Part shown: positions 1 to 12,319 of the stretch, one piece after another
Layout of the letters: every line of letters begins with the position of its first letter
How positions within the stretch are numbered: position 1 is the stretch's first letter
NCBI RefSeq assembly: GCF_030247195.1
Contig: NC_080672.1
Coordinates: 310,504,627-310,568,626 of the forward strand
DNA length: 64,000 nt
Direction: 5' to 3'
Source: Topomyia yanbarensis
Taxonomy: Eukaryota; Arthropoda; Insecta; Diptera; Culicidae
Notes under the pieces: generated by a model
Told to the model about the DNA's origin: nothing
Databases searched by the model: none
What the model saw: only the letters and a program-made list of their open reading frames with translations
Position numbers and translations under genes: made by a program

Positions 1-1010
1 TCGTGAGGAATGGCTGTCTGGCTGCTTGAAGCGACAACTTGAAGAATACGTAGTTTGTTATACTGACAGTTCTTTGTTGGAAGACCCAGCCGATGTTGGT
101 GTACATTGTCGTGAAATGGAATTAAACCTATCTCATCGGCTTGGTAGATACAGTACCGTATTCCAAGCAGAAATCATTGCGGTTCTGCGACAAAAGAATG
201 TATTTTTAGTCTTACAGTCAGGCTGCCGTAGAAGCACTCAGTTTGGCAGATTCCAAATTAACAATCACATGTCGACCACAAGTTAATGAACTTAGTATTT
301 CAAATGCTATCTACCTTTTAAGGGTACCCGGTCATTCCGACTTTTCTGGAAATAATTGCGTAGACGAATTGGCGCTGCGACTAACTTCGTTGGTTCAGAA
401 TAGCTTCTACCACTGTTGATAAGTTCAATAAAATGTTGTTAGGCTGCACCCGAACATGCCAACCGTTGGCGTAACTTCCAAGCTTTCGTTCAAAAAAAAA
501 CTTCTGCTTGATGTGAATCCAAAAATGTTAAAGGATTTATTGCATTTTCCCAAACACAATTGCAGTATTGTAGTCGAGGCACTGATTGGACATTGCAAAA
601 TCAATTGTCAATTGGATACAATTCAGCGTGATGAGTATTATTCCTGTGATCGTCACAAAATCGTACAGAGCTTTGAATTATTTGATATATAACAAATGCA
701 ATTCCTTATCCGGATTTTTGGTTCTCCATATATAGATGATCCAGTGTACAGGGATCTAAAACTCAAAGATATGCTATTGTTCCTAACCGAGTGCGGTAAA
801 GAGCTATAGGCTTTATCTGTAGGGTTCATTATTCCTACGACAGTGAAGAATGCAATTTTTCTATTTTTTTGTGTTCTGATTGAATTATGTTGTCATTTTC
901 CATTTTTTTACCTTTTTCTTTCATCCCCTTTCCCTTCCCATCGGGAAAGCGTTAAAACGTCATGGAAAGGCCGAAATCTCCGTATAACATGGGGTCAGGC
1001 GTAACATGGT
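1..1010 (+). mobile_element. 3' end of a decayed I-type non-LTR retrotransposon (RNase H and zinc tail)
   Basis: Fragments in shifting frames resemble the end of ORF2 of an RNase H-bearing non-LTR retrotransposon. At about 55-180 a CYTDSSLL stretch carries the first catalytic Asp, and FQAEIIAV follows with the catalytic Glu. The third-Asp block is not readable. At about 320-385 VPGHSDFSGNN and VDELAL match the last RNase H motif. At 456-692 a stretch including ALIGHCKIN matches the tail that follows RNase H, but its zinc ligands are mostly lost. A final LTECGKEL ends with a stop near 809. The remaining bases to about 1010 are probably 3' UTR. The same tail family is seen on the minus strand at 53,757-54,056. 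Several stops and frameshifts make it non-functional. The element runs off the left edge of the window. Confidence 0.75.
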
Positions 1011-1039
1011 CTTCTGGCGCCCTTAGCGGAGCTTTAGTT

Positions 1040-1200
1040 TTGCGCCCCCTGGGGTGTTTACTTTGGCTTTCTTTTTCAGTTCGACATTCCAAAATTAATT
1101 TGTGTACATGGAAATAGCACACATAACTCCCTACTTCATTTATGTTTGACTGTAGTTCATTTCACGTAAACTCAAGCCATAAATCATTTATTGTGTATTT
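1040..1200 (+). repeat. Short interspersed repeat, copy 1 (partner at 6345-6500)
   Basis: A segment containing GGCTTTCTTTTTCAGTTCGA, then an AATT-rich stretch and TGTGTAC, is shared with 6345-6500. Both copies lie at the 3' ends of I-type retrotransposon remnants and near a GCGCCCCCT motif. It may be part of the 3' UTR of that family or a small element inserted in it. No coding potential is seen. Confidence 0.5.
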
Positions 1201-1489
1201 ATGAAATCAGTTGAAGGCGACGGGTGGAGCACCTATTCAGAAGACTGTATGCTAGGGTGTCAATGGCATGTATGGAAAACAGGTGGCCATCGAATTTAAT
1301 AGCTGGACGCACCTCAACAGCATTCGCACCTCGAACAAAGTCTCTTTGCAAAATTTTAGCTCAGTCGGTCACGATTGAGAGGTTACGCAGAACGTCCAAA
1401 GTGCAAAATATGTTCACCCCTTAGAATATTCAGAAATTGAATTCGAATTTTTTATGCTAAATGGCTTGTTTATTCTTCAAAAAACGTCA

Positions 1490-2433
1490 ATGAATATTGG
1501 AGAAGGGGGCCATACGACGCAATTTAGTCGCGATGCTCTCACAAGAGCGCTGGACAGCACTGACGTCCATCTTCGGGATACAATTCCGGATTCACGTGGT
1601 CAACTGATTCGTATCCTTGGCCTGCCAATTCTTTTTGTACACTAGGCCACTGAGGGGGCCGAAAGAATCCTCAATGGGACGGCACTGCGGCAAGGTGGCC
1701 AGGTTCCTTTCTTTCAGCACGTACGGTATCTTTTTCTGCTCAAGCTACTCCAGCGTCTTCTTGGCGTAAGGGATGACACCTTGTCCGGCCAGAAAACGTA
1801 CTTCCCATCCATATCATGCTGCTTTAAGAACGGCAAAAGAAATTCCTCAAGATACTCCTCCCGGTACACTTGTTGATTGATGGCCAGACTGCTCGGCTTG
1901 AACCACGGCTTTGAAATCCCTCTGTCCAATATGGTGATGCACATTTTCAAATTTCTGCTTAAACTTATATTTTACTTCGGGGGGTGTGACCGACTTCCTG
2001 CTAGAATAGTAGCTGTTATTTCCTGGAATGTGGGTCTTCGAGAGCGAAAAGTAACTTTCGTCGTCCAGCACGAAAAAAGTCTCGCAGTAGATCTTCACCA
2101 TCCACCGGCACTACGATTTCACGATCGCAATCTTCTCGTCCGTGTACTCGGAGGACCAAGGTATGGGAGCAGTGATATTTTCGGCCGGGGTCACGCAAAC
2201 TTGTTCCGTCCTTGCTGTCGAACAATTTTTTAACGCTTCCTTCTTCTTCGTCATTATTTTCGCCGGTTGGCCTTACGCTCCACGCTCAGGGATGCCAGTA
2301 TCCAGTAAACTGTACTCACAGGTACGTTTTCGTCTCGAAAATTGTCTACCGTAAACTTTTTTTCACGATGACCATGAGTGTCGTAAAACCGTACAACACG
2401 CTCGTGGAGTGCTTACTGTTTCGACGCCATCTT
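1490..2433 (-). pseudogene. Mariner/Tc1-type (IS630 superfamily) transposase, frameshifted
   Basis: Read on the minus strand from an ATG at about 2431, successive frames give the parts of a DDE/D transposase of the IS630-Tc1-mariner superfamily. An N-terminal helix-turn-helix-like region contains STVYWILASLSVERK. A linker contains LFDSKDG. The first catalytic Asp is in VLDDESYFSLSKTH, followed by GISKPWFKPSSLAINQ, then FWPDK for the second Asp. In another frame PQCRPIEDSFG carries the third acidic position and VYKKNWQAKDTNQ follows. There is a stop five codons after the ATG, double stops near 2256 and frameshifts near 2090, 1930 and 1775, so the gene is dead. Terminal inverted repeats could not be fixed. 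The PSGLAINQ-type block suggests a mariner/ITmD37E-like lineage, which is inference. Confidence 0.8.
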
Positions 2434-2599
2434 CGATCGAACTGACAGCACTTGAGCGAAGAGAAACATGCAACCCATTTCTAAGGAGTCCAGAGATAAA
2501 TTCTCTTGGAGAGAAAAAATTTACGCTTTTTACTTTAATTACAGAAAGGTATGGAAATCATTCTCATTTTTTATTGAACACCCGTTATAATGAAACATT

Positions 2600-3720
2600 A
2601 AGAACTACTGTCACCCTGAAATATTTTTTCAGGATAGTCTTTATGAAACCTGAAAATTTCTGGATTTGAGTTGATACTGGGTTTGAAAAGGCTGCTTTTA
2701 TATTATGTGCCAAATGTCTTAGAAATGCATGAAACGACAGATCTTGTCTTCTCGCAAAAAAATTGTTTTGATGCCTCTATGGTACTTTTAATTTTTAAAC
2801 TGAGATTTTCAAAAAAAAAATTAAAATTTTTGTTTTTTTTCTCGAATTGAATTGACAAATTGAAAGCTGCATTTCCAAATTCATGTCCCATCTCAATTAA
2901 ATTTATTTTCTAGCGCTGCAAAGGAATTTTCTTCAACATTACACCAGATTTGGACGCTTCATGACATTGGTTTTGATTCTGCTCAAATTTTGCATGGGGA
3001 CTTTTTTTCGAGGTCCCCATGCAAAATTTGAGGTATGATCGGTTTGAAAACTCAGGATGACCATATATATTGCCACTCTACTGCGTATCATGTATACTGA
3101 GGAGACAATTTTAGGAACTTTGAACTGATTGATAGATTGTTGATTCCGGTACATATCATTAGATTTGAATTTCCACTCCAAGGGCCGCCACGGCCTTCCG
3201 GTTATATTCCAGACAGCTTTATTTTTGCACAAGCAAGCGAAACAAATATGCTTTTATGATTCATTCCTGATTTAGATTTTCACATATTCTTCGTTTCAGT
3301 TCCTTTATTAGTAAGTTGTATCTCTGCTATACCGTGTGAACATTCTTTTACTATCAAATTCAGACTTATCTTTCAGATTATATCCTCTATGATTTCTGTC
3401 TCTTCCTTCATATTCTTCAGTTTTCACTTTGCATCTGGCTCTGGACCCGCACATAAATATACTCACCTGAAATGACCCAAATGATCCTGAAATGGATGTC
3501 GTACAAGATTCGACATCAATGACTCCGAGTTTCCATTTAAAATCAAACACATTGAACTGGGTTCGACCATATCTTACCTTCTTTCGGATCGAAGGTAGTC
3601 CGCTTAGAACTCTAATATTCCGCAAAATGCAGAAATATTCAGCTGTGCCAGATGTCTCGAAAGCTCGCCAAGATAAGCTCAGCGTTGTGATATTTTGTCT
3701 AAAGCAAACTCTAGATAGAT
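2600..3720. other. Non-coding stretch, no gene recognised
   Basis: AT-rich sequence with only short ORFs, including a 142-codon minus-strand frame at 3308-3736 that resembles no family I know and overlaps the start of the retrotransposon remnant. The only notable structure is the perfect hairpin at 2982-3032. Confidence 0.5.
2982..3032. repeat. Perfect 20-bp-arm hairpin
   Basis: The arm at 2982-3001 (CTCAAATTTTGCATGGGGAC) is the exact reverse complement of 3013-3032, with an 11-base loop of T tract plus CGAG. It may be the centre of a foldback element, but no outer inverted repeat was found. Confidence 0.85.
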
Positions 3721-3772
3721 ATCTAATACCCAGCATGGTTTGATGCCCAAACGATCAACTTCAACAAACCTT

Positions 3773-3869
3773 CCCTAGTATCAATTGTGGTTTTATGATA
3801 GTTTTAAAGCCACTGATAAAACTTAGATTGCACTTTTAGTGTGCTATAAAACTTTATTTGTTACTTGGG
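3773..3869. mobile_element. 97-bp MITE, family M1 (CCCAAGTAACA ends), copy 1
   Basis: About 97 bp with subterminal GTTTTATGA and CTATAAAAC blocks and ends resembling CCCAAGTAACAA, here CCCTAGTATCAA on the left. It lies in the RT remnant between the STSTN block and the following palm block. Other copies are at 15,605-15,701, 52,635-52,730 and, truncated, 34,280-34,319. Confidence 0.8.
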
Positions 3870-4355
3870 TTGTTTGCTATACATCTTTCTTCATCAAGTC
3901 CTTACAAGCACGACTTCAGGTTAACAGCATAGATACCGATTTCTCCGATGCTTTCGATACGATAAATCACCATTGCCAAGTTTGATAGGCTTGAGTTCAA
4001 TGGTTCTCTTCTGGCTTGGATCCAGTCATATTTGACTGGATGTGAAATGATTGTGAAAATTGGAGACTGCACAACCGTGCCATTCGAAGTGACCTATGGG
4101 GTCCCTCAGGGAAGTCATCTTGGACCCTTCTTTTTTTACTCTATCTAAATGATTTAAACCTTACATTGGAATGCTTTAAGTAGTCATTCGCCGGCGACTT
4201 CAAATTATTTAATCTAATCAAGGATCCTGAAGACACCGGTTTTTTGCAGACACAGTTGGATATTTTGACAAATGGGTGAATCCTTCAAAATGCTCGGTTA
4301 TCTCTTTCTCCTGCAAACGCCTCGCAGACTCTAAACTGAATTTTAAGGATCACAA

Positions 4356-4601
4356 GGTCGGTGTTAGGTCAGACCGGACTAAGTGACAGTGCATTGATTT
4401 CGCGAAAAACGCGTTCAAAGTTTGAATCGCAGCATCCTTTACATTATAATTGGAAAATAATTTTTGCCATAATTCTTGTTTATTGTTTCATATTTCAAAT
4501 CTGGTAAAAGTAGAATGTAGATGAAGAATTTCTTTATCCAGTGCTATCATTACCTCATCTTTATGTTTTGCGACTTAGTCCGGTCTGACCTAACACCGAC
4601 C
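4356..4601. mobile_element. 246-bp MITE with perfect 29-bp terminal inverted repeats
   Basis: Positions 4356-4384 (starting GGTCGGTGTTAGGTCAGACC) are the exact reverse complement of 4573-4601. The interior is AT-rich and non-coding. It interrupts the RT remnant between blocks that are adjacent in the family. Perfect arms suggest recent mobility or homogenisation. The target duplication is not clear; flanking ACAA and ACAT are only a partial match. The superfamily is undetermined. Confidence 0.9.
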
Positions 4602-4756
4602 ACATAGAATATACAATTTCCAAGGCCTCTAAGTTACTGAGGTTTATTTTTCGTGTTTCGAAGAACTTCGACGATATATACTGCTTAAAGGCACTTTAAG
4701 CACTGCTCTGCTTCGTTCGACGCTTGAATATGGCACTGTTGTTTGGGCACCATATT

Positions 4757-4936
4757 TTTTTATTCATTTCGTTTATTTGATAGGCACAAATGCGTTAGCT
4801 TGGCGGTGCCAAATTCGTTTGTTTTTACATTTTGGATATTTTAAAACTAGGAGGTTACAATGTTGAAATATTTTTTTTTATAAAAGAGAAAAATTTTACA
4901 GCTATCTTAAGACTAGAAATAAGATTGTATATACAG
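4757..4936 (-). mobile_element. 180-bp 5'-truncated non-LTR insertion, family L1m, with 12-bp target duplication
   Basis: GGGCACCATATT at 4745-4756 is repeated at 4937-4948. Between them is a minus-strand insertion that begins (plus strand) with a T tract and TTCATTTCGTTTATTTGATA, the complement of a poly(A)-ended 3' UTR. The same UTR ends the LOA-like element at 27,252-28,424. It lies in a conserved WAPYY-encoding stretch of the host RT remnant. Confidence 0.9.
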
Positions 4937-5589
4937 GGGCACCATATTACCAAATCGATATCCAGCTATTCAACGCAAATTTATTCGTTTCGCTCTTCAT
5001 CGACTTCCTTGGAGAGATCCACCAAACCTCTCGAGTTACCAGGACCGCTATCAACTTATCAATCTCGACCTGCTGTCCATTCGACGAGATGTTTATAAAG
5101 CTGTATTCATTGCTGCTCTGCTACAATCACGAATTGATTGCTCGAATCTCGTACAATATGTGGACTTCAATATTTAACCTCGTAGTAGTCATAGTAGATT
5201 TCATCCCTTTTTTGGAATACTTTACGCCAGAACCAATTACGGATATAATGAATCATTGGGTAGTATGTGTCGTCTATTCAATCGTTGTTCTAATGTCTTT
5301 GATTTTCACTTGTCCCGAGATGTTGTAAAGAGATTTTTCCATAATACCCTCTCATGTCAATAATATTATCAGTGTTAGTTTGTAAGCGTGTACTCGTAGT
5401 ATTAGTTATAGTGAATCGTATATATGTGTCATTTGGATGTTTGTAATCTGTTGGTGCAAAAGATGAGGAGGTTTTATACCTGCTGGAGAGCGAGATTGAA
5501 AGCGTTTGAGCTCCAGTGGGCTTTTCCCTGCTTCCAAATAAAACAAATAAAACAATTAAATGACGTTACTAGCGACAAGGCTTTTAAGA

Positions 5590-6200
5590 AGAACTAACGC
5601 GTTTACATGCCCGCTCACAAAGTTGAGATCGATGGTGTAGTCATCGATTAAAATTTGGCATGCGTAGATCTACTGAAGAACGGGATTGTCGCACCAGATG
5701 GGACAAAACGGTGTGTCCCTTCAAGTTAGTGTCTGCTATGGCGAGACTGTTTTGCGTTTTCTTCGACAACCATCGTCGGAATGATCGGTTGTTTGTATCA
5801 TGCGTCATAAATGCAGCATTTCACTAATTACAAGCAAATGGGTCTTTGCAACAATAATTATTTTTCTCTCTTGAGAGGCCGCCAAATATACCAGCAAGAG
5901 GGAGTTCTGCAACAAATCCGAAGCATACAGTGGTCCTAGACATTTGAGAAGAAACAAGGTTTTCACGATTCTAGGAACGCCAAAAATCTCATGTGACATT
6001 TCAACCAGAGATTCAACTTAGTGCAGGATTGGCTGGACCTAGGAGACTATAATTTTCATGGTGCAGCATGGAGTTATCTTATCAATGATGATTGACCTAG
6101 CTTACTCTACGATTTTTGCTATAGCTTAAAAAGGCGGCCTGCTTTACTGCCCATGACTACAATTACGTTCCCTTCTTTCTATGAAACTGAGAAAACGAGC
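5590..6200 (+). pseudogene. Probable gag/endonuclease remnant of an I-type retrotransposon
   Basis: Short frames suggest a decayed ORF1-ORF2 junction. VEIDGVVID near 5620 is mirrored by VEIDGVVSE in the remnant near 19,030. A peptide LGDYNFHGAAWSYLINDD at about 6030-6090 resembles the GDFNxHxxxWG block of retrotransposon endonucleases. Stops and frameshifts are everywhere. The assignment depends on these short matches and could be wrong in detail. Confidence 0.45.
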
Positions 6201-6229
6201 GAAAATAGTTTGTAATAATTTTTACTATT

Positions 6230-6600
6230 TTTGTTGAGATTTGAAGTCTTTGTCTTGTTAGTTGTTTATTCTAGACTAGCAGGACCGTAGTGCAGTCCTC
6301 TACCACCTTTGGTAGAGTCTCAGTTATGCGTCTCTTGGCTGTCTACTTGGGCTTTCTTTTTCAGTTCGACTTTCAAACAATTATTTTGTGTGTACCTGGG
6401 AATGATACTTCTATCCTGACTTAGTTTATGGCTTTATCTCACTTATTTTATAAAACAGATCAAAATTTTAGCGCCCCCTAAGGTTGGCGCCTTTGACGGG
6501 GGCCAACCTGGTCAACCGCACGCTACGGCTCTGCATGGGATACGTGCCAATCGAGCCAAAATATTCTAATTCCTAATTAATGATGCCTGATTCGAGCTAC
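6230..6600 (+). mobile_element. I-type retrotransposon 3' UTR and repetitive tail
   Basis: ACGTGCCAATCGAGCCAAAA followed by TATTCTAATTCCTAATT at about 6541-6580 resembles the minus-strand 3' end near 53,560-53,625, where ACGTGCCATTTAAGCCAATA precedes TATTCTGATTCCTGATTCC. The shared repeat at 6345-6500 sits inside. A short hairpin lies at about 6300-6325 (TACCACCTTTGGTAGA). It is probably the tail of the remnant ending near 6200. Confidence 0.55.
6345..6500 (+). repeat. Short interspersed repeat, copy 2 (partner at 1040-1200)
   Basis: Contains GGCTTTCTTTTTCAGTTCGA, a TTTTGTGTGTACCTGG stretch and a nearby GCGCCCCCTAAGG, matching 1040-1200 in order and orientation. Non-coding. Confidence 0.5.
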
Positions 6601-8525
6601 ATTTCCGGTATTCTTACAACTTATTGGTCAGCAGTTCTGACGAATATTACAGAATTACCGAAGTAGCAGTATTGCTTTATAGACAAATCTTTACGAAAGT
6701 GGTATAAGTAAGATTAGGTGTCAACTTACAAGTCAATACTGACTATTTAAATTATTACATAAATGCATGTATAAATATTAACAGCTGAAAAAGTGATCTG
6801 CCGATCAGAACTGCTATAATCCGTTACGATCGCATTAATGCCAAAGCAGATCACCGTGGCACTCGGTCCACGTACAGCCTATGCCGCCCTGGACAACTGC
6901 TTGGTAAAGCACATTTTCACAGACTCACACCTTCTGTCCCAGTAGGAGGTGGCTGGTGGGTGGCATTCAACATACCAGCGCACGAAGGGAGGAAAACCAA
7001 CGGTAAATAGGGCAGCACAATAGAAAAGCTAGGCAGGGACCCTCTAGCGCTGCCACCACGGCCACGGCTACTGCATCGTGTGTTCGGTCGTCGGTGCAAT
7101 GTGTGTCTGTGGGTTGTGTGTATAAGTAAATATGTCTACCGTCTGCCATGTTTCTGTTTTATGACCGACTATAATTGTTGTGCACTAGGTATGCAGCGTG
7201 CATCACCGGCATTGCGATGATCGTGGCCGTTATTGTGCCACAAATGCAACTCGCTAGCTACTTACAGACTGCATTTTCACGGAAGACACTGAGAGTCAAC
7301 TGTCTTTACAACATGATTTTTCGATTCAATCATTGGCAAAAGTATTATTAATTGCCGAATGATAATCCCTAGTAGCATTTTTTGTTGCAGCCACTAATTC
7401 CTAACCAGCATGCAACAAAAAATATATGCAATTCTTGTGGCCAACTTATTACGAAGTAGTTGCTGTAACAAAAAGCGCTGCTTTGGGATGGATAACTGCC
7501 TACGACTTCATTTCGTCATGACTAATGTTCATTTGACAACGATTGCAAAACAGTCGAAAGAAACAAGCAATCGCTGGTGGCCGTAGGAAAACATAAGAGG
7601 AAATGAGAAAATCGGCACAACAGCATCGCAAGCATACCTGGTGGAACCACAAATCTATCTAAACGAGAAGAGTTCAATGACTCCCGTTGACCAGCATTGG
7701 CCCACATCTTGGCTAGACACGCGGTGGCCCACAGACGCCAACCACCAAAGTGGAACAAAAAACTGCAACCGAGCCACGAACTTGAGGATTGGCTTGGCAG
7801 TGATTGGGCTGTGGAAGAGTTGGCGGGAATTTCGAGACTTTAATTGTTGTGCATTTTTTGTTTTTTTTTTCGTTTGATTTGATGTTTTGTTGTTACTTCC
7901 GTGTTTTGTTTAGAATGTTTTTGATGGAATTAGTCAGATCAAAATTACTCGAAATAAGCAAAGTTTATGTTTCTAAAATATAGTCAATCTACTTAAAATC
8001 TAAAATAAACAAATAATGAAACAACTACTGTTTGAAACCGTTTAGCATATAACGTTCTATTCACTAGTGGATCTCAACTTGATTCCTGATTAATTTGAAT
8101 AAATATTGAAATAGGCATTGTATGCAAAAAAATTAGATTTTTGGAACTTTAATTTAAAGTAAAATTAAAAAGCTATGGATCTTTAAGTTCGTAATTCCTG
8201 AATTACAAAAGCTGAGAAGCTACAATAATTTTGAGCTATTCAAATGACCTAGTATGTGTTTTAGGTATCATAAAATGTAACACTAAACAATGTTGGAAAA
8301 AAGTTGTACAGCCTCACAGTCTTTACTTATAACAAAAACACATTTTTTGAGATCTTCGATGCTAAAAAATTAGAAATTTTTATCCAATTTTTGAATTTCT
8401 GTAAAGACATTTTCTACGATGTTCCTCATGAAAAAAGTTCCCAAAGTCGTGAATAAAGTGACATAAATTTTGGAACAATCGCGTTTTCACCTTGCGAAAG
8501 CACGATCATGAAAAAAATCATATGT
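6600..8525. other. Non-coding stretch; possible single-copy DNA at 6870-7860
   Basis: No TE protein or inverted-repeat element was recognised. The part at about 6870-7860 is less AT-rich than its surroundings, with complex sequence and overlapping short ORFs on both strands, none above 78 codons. It could be host regulatory or untranslated DNA. The rest, 7870-8525, is AT-rich. Confidence 0.5.
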
Positions 8526-8527
8526 TT

Positions 8528-8995
8528 TACATTTCTTACAAAAAGATAATATAATTCGCTCAAACTTTGAAAACAACAATGTCAATATCTATGTGTATCT
8601 TTTTGTATTTGTATTTTACATTAATATCATGTAACTATCATAGCAATGGCTGGACCGATCGTAATGAACCTAGTTTCAAATTAAAGGCCCAAAGCGACCA
8701 TTAAACACTATTATTTTGGTTTTTGGATATGGTGTTTACTTTTTGATGGTGATTTTATTAAAATACGACATGTTTTAAACATGTAACTTTCAAACAAAGT
8801 GATTCAGTCATGCTACATGCATTGCATTCAAAAACTACCCCTTTCTAATAAGCTACAGATTGTCAAAATCTGTTCACGAACGGTGGAGGTATTAAACATT
8901 TCATATTTTTATTCCACACTTACCAATTTTTAATAGCAAAAAATGAGACCATTACATATAGAGCATTGCTTTGCTGGTGTTTTAGGGTGCAAACT
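8528..8995 (+). repeat. Interspersed repeat R, copy 1
   Basis: Shares ordered blocks with 37,083-37,447 plus 40,435-40,545. These are ACATTTCTTACAAAA, AATTCGCTCAAACTTTGAAA, CATGTAACTAT, GCAATGGCTGGACCGATC, CGACATGTTTTAA, GTTCACGAACGGTGGAGGTA and AATGAGACCATTAC. Non-coding, class unknown. Confidence 0.75.
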
Positions 8996-9417
8996 AAACC
9001 GATGTAAACACATCTATGTAATTCAAGGAATTCGATTCCGTGAATTTACTCAATAACCAATTAACTATTTCTCAAAAATAATGTGTAAGCTCACTACAAA
9101 GATAAAGAGAAAACTTTTACCAAAGTTAAGATATTTGACCCTTGCATTAGGCATTGTGATCAACCGTGAGTTTGGTGCTTAATGGTATACGAATACACAG
9201 ATCATCATATAATCCGCTTAGTAGTGACGTAATACCTCTTTCGTACAGTTCATATTCGTATTATACTTGTGGCAGTAGTAACTGTTTTTTTGAGTCCAAA
9301 ACCTCTAGTGAAAATTTAGAACACACATGACCTTACCTAGCGTACTGATCCTATTTTTGCCGCATGTTACTATCTTTACCCTAATAACTTGAAGCCACTA
9401 GCAGCATCTATGGTCTT

Positions 9418-9680
9418 TGTTCAACGCATTGGCCTATATTATCTCAGAATAACTGAACCGATCTTAACGAAACTAGATTCAAACAAAAGGGTTACAGTGA
9501 AAACTTGGCGCGATTAATTTTTTTGAAGTTTGGGTACTTTCTGAGATATGTGTTAAGCATATAACTTTCAACCAAAACAACCACGTGCATATAAGGCTTA
9601 TTCGCGACGAAATTTAAACACCCAAAAACAGATAGATCTCATGACATATTCAACCAAAAAATGAAACTTCCTCACAAATT
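9418..9680 (+). repeat. Interspersed repeat R, copy 2 (diverged)
   Basis: Carries AACTGAACCGATCTTAACGA, then AACTAGATTC, TTTGGGTACTTTCTGA, ATGTGTTAAGCATATAACTT and TTCAACCAAAAC, in the order seen in the central part of repeat R. The 5' third and 3' end are missing or unrecognisable. Confidence 0.6.
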
Positions 9681-9689
9681 TTAACGTAT

Positions 9690-10370
9690 ACCTATTCTAA
9701 TCTACATCTAAAAATACATTCGTTGTTATGAAAAAAAACGATTTCAAAAATATCGTCGAAAGAAGCGCGGATTATAAAAAATATTTTCTTCAGTTAAAAC
9801 GAAAACAATGGATAACCAATTTAGCTGCCTTATTCTATAATTTTTGGTATTATAGTTGTTACCTGCTGGTGGCATTTAGACTGCTCTCTTATCACGAGAT
9901 CCCAATTTCGCAGAATAGGACGTAGCTCTGGACAGTTCTGTGAATTTATCGTTTTCGGTGTAATATAGGTATTATTTGCTTCTAACATGCAATCCATCAC
10001 TGACGTAGTCAGAAGAGGCTAAAATTTGGCCAGAATAAAAGGAGCACGTTATGACTGCACTGTAATTGTCTCTATAAACACTCTTCCTGGTGGGTATTCT
10101 TGTGTACCTTCCAGTTGATAGTTTTTACTGGTTCCTCCGTTGCTGCAGATGACCTGCTAAACCAAATATTTTTTTCGGGAATCCCTTCTCTATTATTTCG
10201 GGGCAAAGCAGTATAGAAAAAACGTGTGCAAAGGTCACTCATTAAAGTAGAAACATCTGATAATCTTAAACCGTAAATCGCCATAAAGAAAAGAATATTA
10301 AAAACGAAAAGGTGAAAAGAAAAAAGAATGGAAACATTAGATAGTGTACTGTATATTAATTAGCCATTCG
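9690..10370. other. Non-coding stretch, nothing recognised
   Basis: Short ORFs only, 65 and 70 codons, without resemblance to known families. No inverted repeat was found. Confidence 0.5.
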
Positions 10371-10376
10371 GCAAAG

Positions 10377-11400
<1,024 letters not shown>

Positions 11401-11637
11401 AATTCATTTTTTTTCATTTCTTTCAATTTTAAAATTTGGCACAATTCAGTTTATTTATTTTATAACTCTCTTAATATCGTTTAATTTTATATTTCAATCC
11501 TTCAATTTATTTCATTCTAATTATTCTCTTCTCCTTTCTATTCATTTTTTTTCAATTCTATTCGTTTCGTTTATTTTGGTTCTTCTATTCGTTTAATTGA
11601 TTTTAATTATTTTACCCATTAATATAAATTTATTATT

Positions 11638-11698
11638 TATTTTATGTATTTTATTTATTTTATTTATTCTATTTATTCTATTTATTTTGTTTATTTTT
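11638..11698. repeat. ATTTTATTT-type 9-nt minisatellite, left part
   Basis: Degenerate 9-nt units (ATTTTATTT with C/G variants) run into the hairpin element at 11,704. They resume at 11,912, suggesting that the element was inserted in an older array. Confidence 0.7.
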
Positions 11699-11703
11699 AG
11701 GGG

Positions 11704-11850
11704 CTATGTTCGGCTTCCAGTCTTTGAAAAATTTAACAAACGGAATATTTACTTTCCAGCCGACGTTTCGGCGGCATGTATTACCGAAACGTCGTATGAA
11801 AAGTAAATATTCCGGTTGTTAAATATTTCAAAGACTACAAGCCGAATATA
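11704..11850. mobile_element. Hairpin (foldback) MITE in the minisatellite
   Basis: Arms at about 11,709-11,773 and 11,783-11,846 pair over some 64 positions with a few mismatches, from TTCGGCTT at the ends to CGACGTTTCGG near the loop. There is no coding potential and its superfamily is unknown. It interrupts the 9-nt repeat array. Confidence 0.85.
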
Positions 11851-11911
11851 AAATCACTACAAAGATCTCCACCAACACTCGTAAGCTTTTCTCACATATT
11901 TTATATATTTT

Positions 11912-12098
11912 ATTTATTTTGTGTATTTTATTTATTTCATATATTTCATATATTTTATTTATTTTATTTATTTTATTTATTTTATTTATTTTATTTATTT
12001 TATTTATTTTATTTATTTTATTTATTTTATTTATTTTATTTATTTTATTTATTTTATTTATTTTATTTATTTTATTTATTTTATTTATTTTATTTTTT
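11912..12098. repeat. ATTTTATTT 9-nt minisatellite
   Basis: Nearly perfect 9-nt tandem array. Because 9 is a multiple of 3, it reads as open frames of three-residue repeats (LFI, YFI). These are not genes. Confidence 0.95.
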
Positions 12099-12129
12099 TA
12101 TTCTAATTAGTTTTTTATTTAATACATTT

Positions 12130-12241
12130 AATTTTTATCCCTTTTTCGGGTTATAAAAATCTCTAACCCTACAGGTGAATTTGGAAATCGAACCCAGATG
12201 AGCTTCTTAGAAGGCAATCGATTTATCGAATAGGTTATGCC
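12130..12241 (-). mobile_element. tRNA-derived SINE (Feilai-like), minus strand
   Basis: On the minus strand, AAATCGATTGCCTTC and CTGGGTTCGATTTCC resemble the body and B box (GGTTCGANTCC) of a tRNA-derived SINE. A GGGTTAGAG...TAACCC stem-like segment follows, then an A-rich tail merging into the T-rich array. The match to mosquito Feilai-type SINEs is from memory and is inference. The A box is degenerate. Confidence 0.65.
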
Positions 12242-12319
12242 CTTTTCTATCCATTTTATTCAATTTATTCGATTTAATTGTTCAATTCATTTATTCGTTT
12301 TATTAATTTTATTTATTTC

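Larger units (their letters stand above)
3725..5565 (+). mobile_element. Jockey/CR1-group retrotransposon RT remnant, family J1, broken by three insertions
   Basis: Discontinuous frames match a reverse transcriptase without RNase H. QHGLMPKRSTSTN lies upstream of the first insertion. DFSDAFDTINH follows at about 3950, then a thumb-proximal block containing VPFEVTYGVPQGSHLGP at about 4080-4120. The catalytic box reads FAGDFKLF at about 4187, so the first Asp of the expected FADD is Gly. Beyond the second insertion come ISKASK, RFIFRVSKNF and LEYGTVVWAPY, then a C-terminal domain ending near 5345. The 3' UTR at 5465-5545 has a CTGGAG/CTCCAG stem and ends in an AATAAAAC-type tail. The other copy at 38,260-39,668 shares these protein blocks and this UTR. 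Insertions at 3773-3869, 4356-4601 and 4757-4936 split it. Confidence 0.8.

Noticed and set aside
3308..3736. 142-codon minus-strand ORF as a gene
   Set aside because: It shows no family resemblance and overlaps the antisense of a retrotransposon remnant beginning near 3725.
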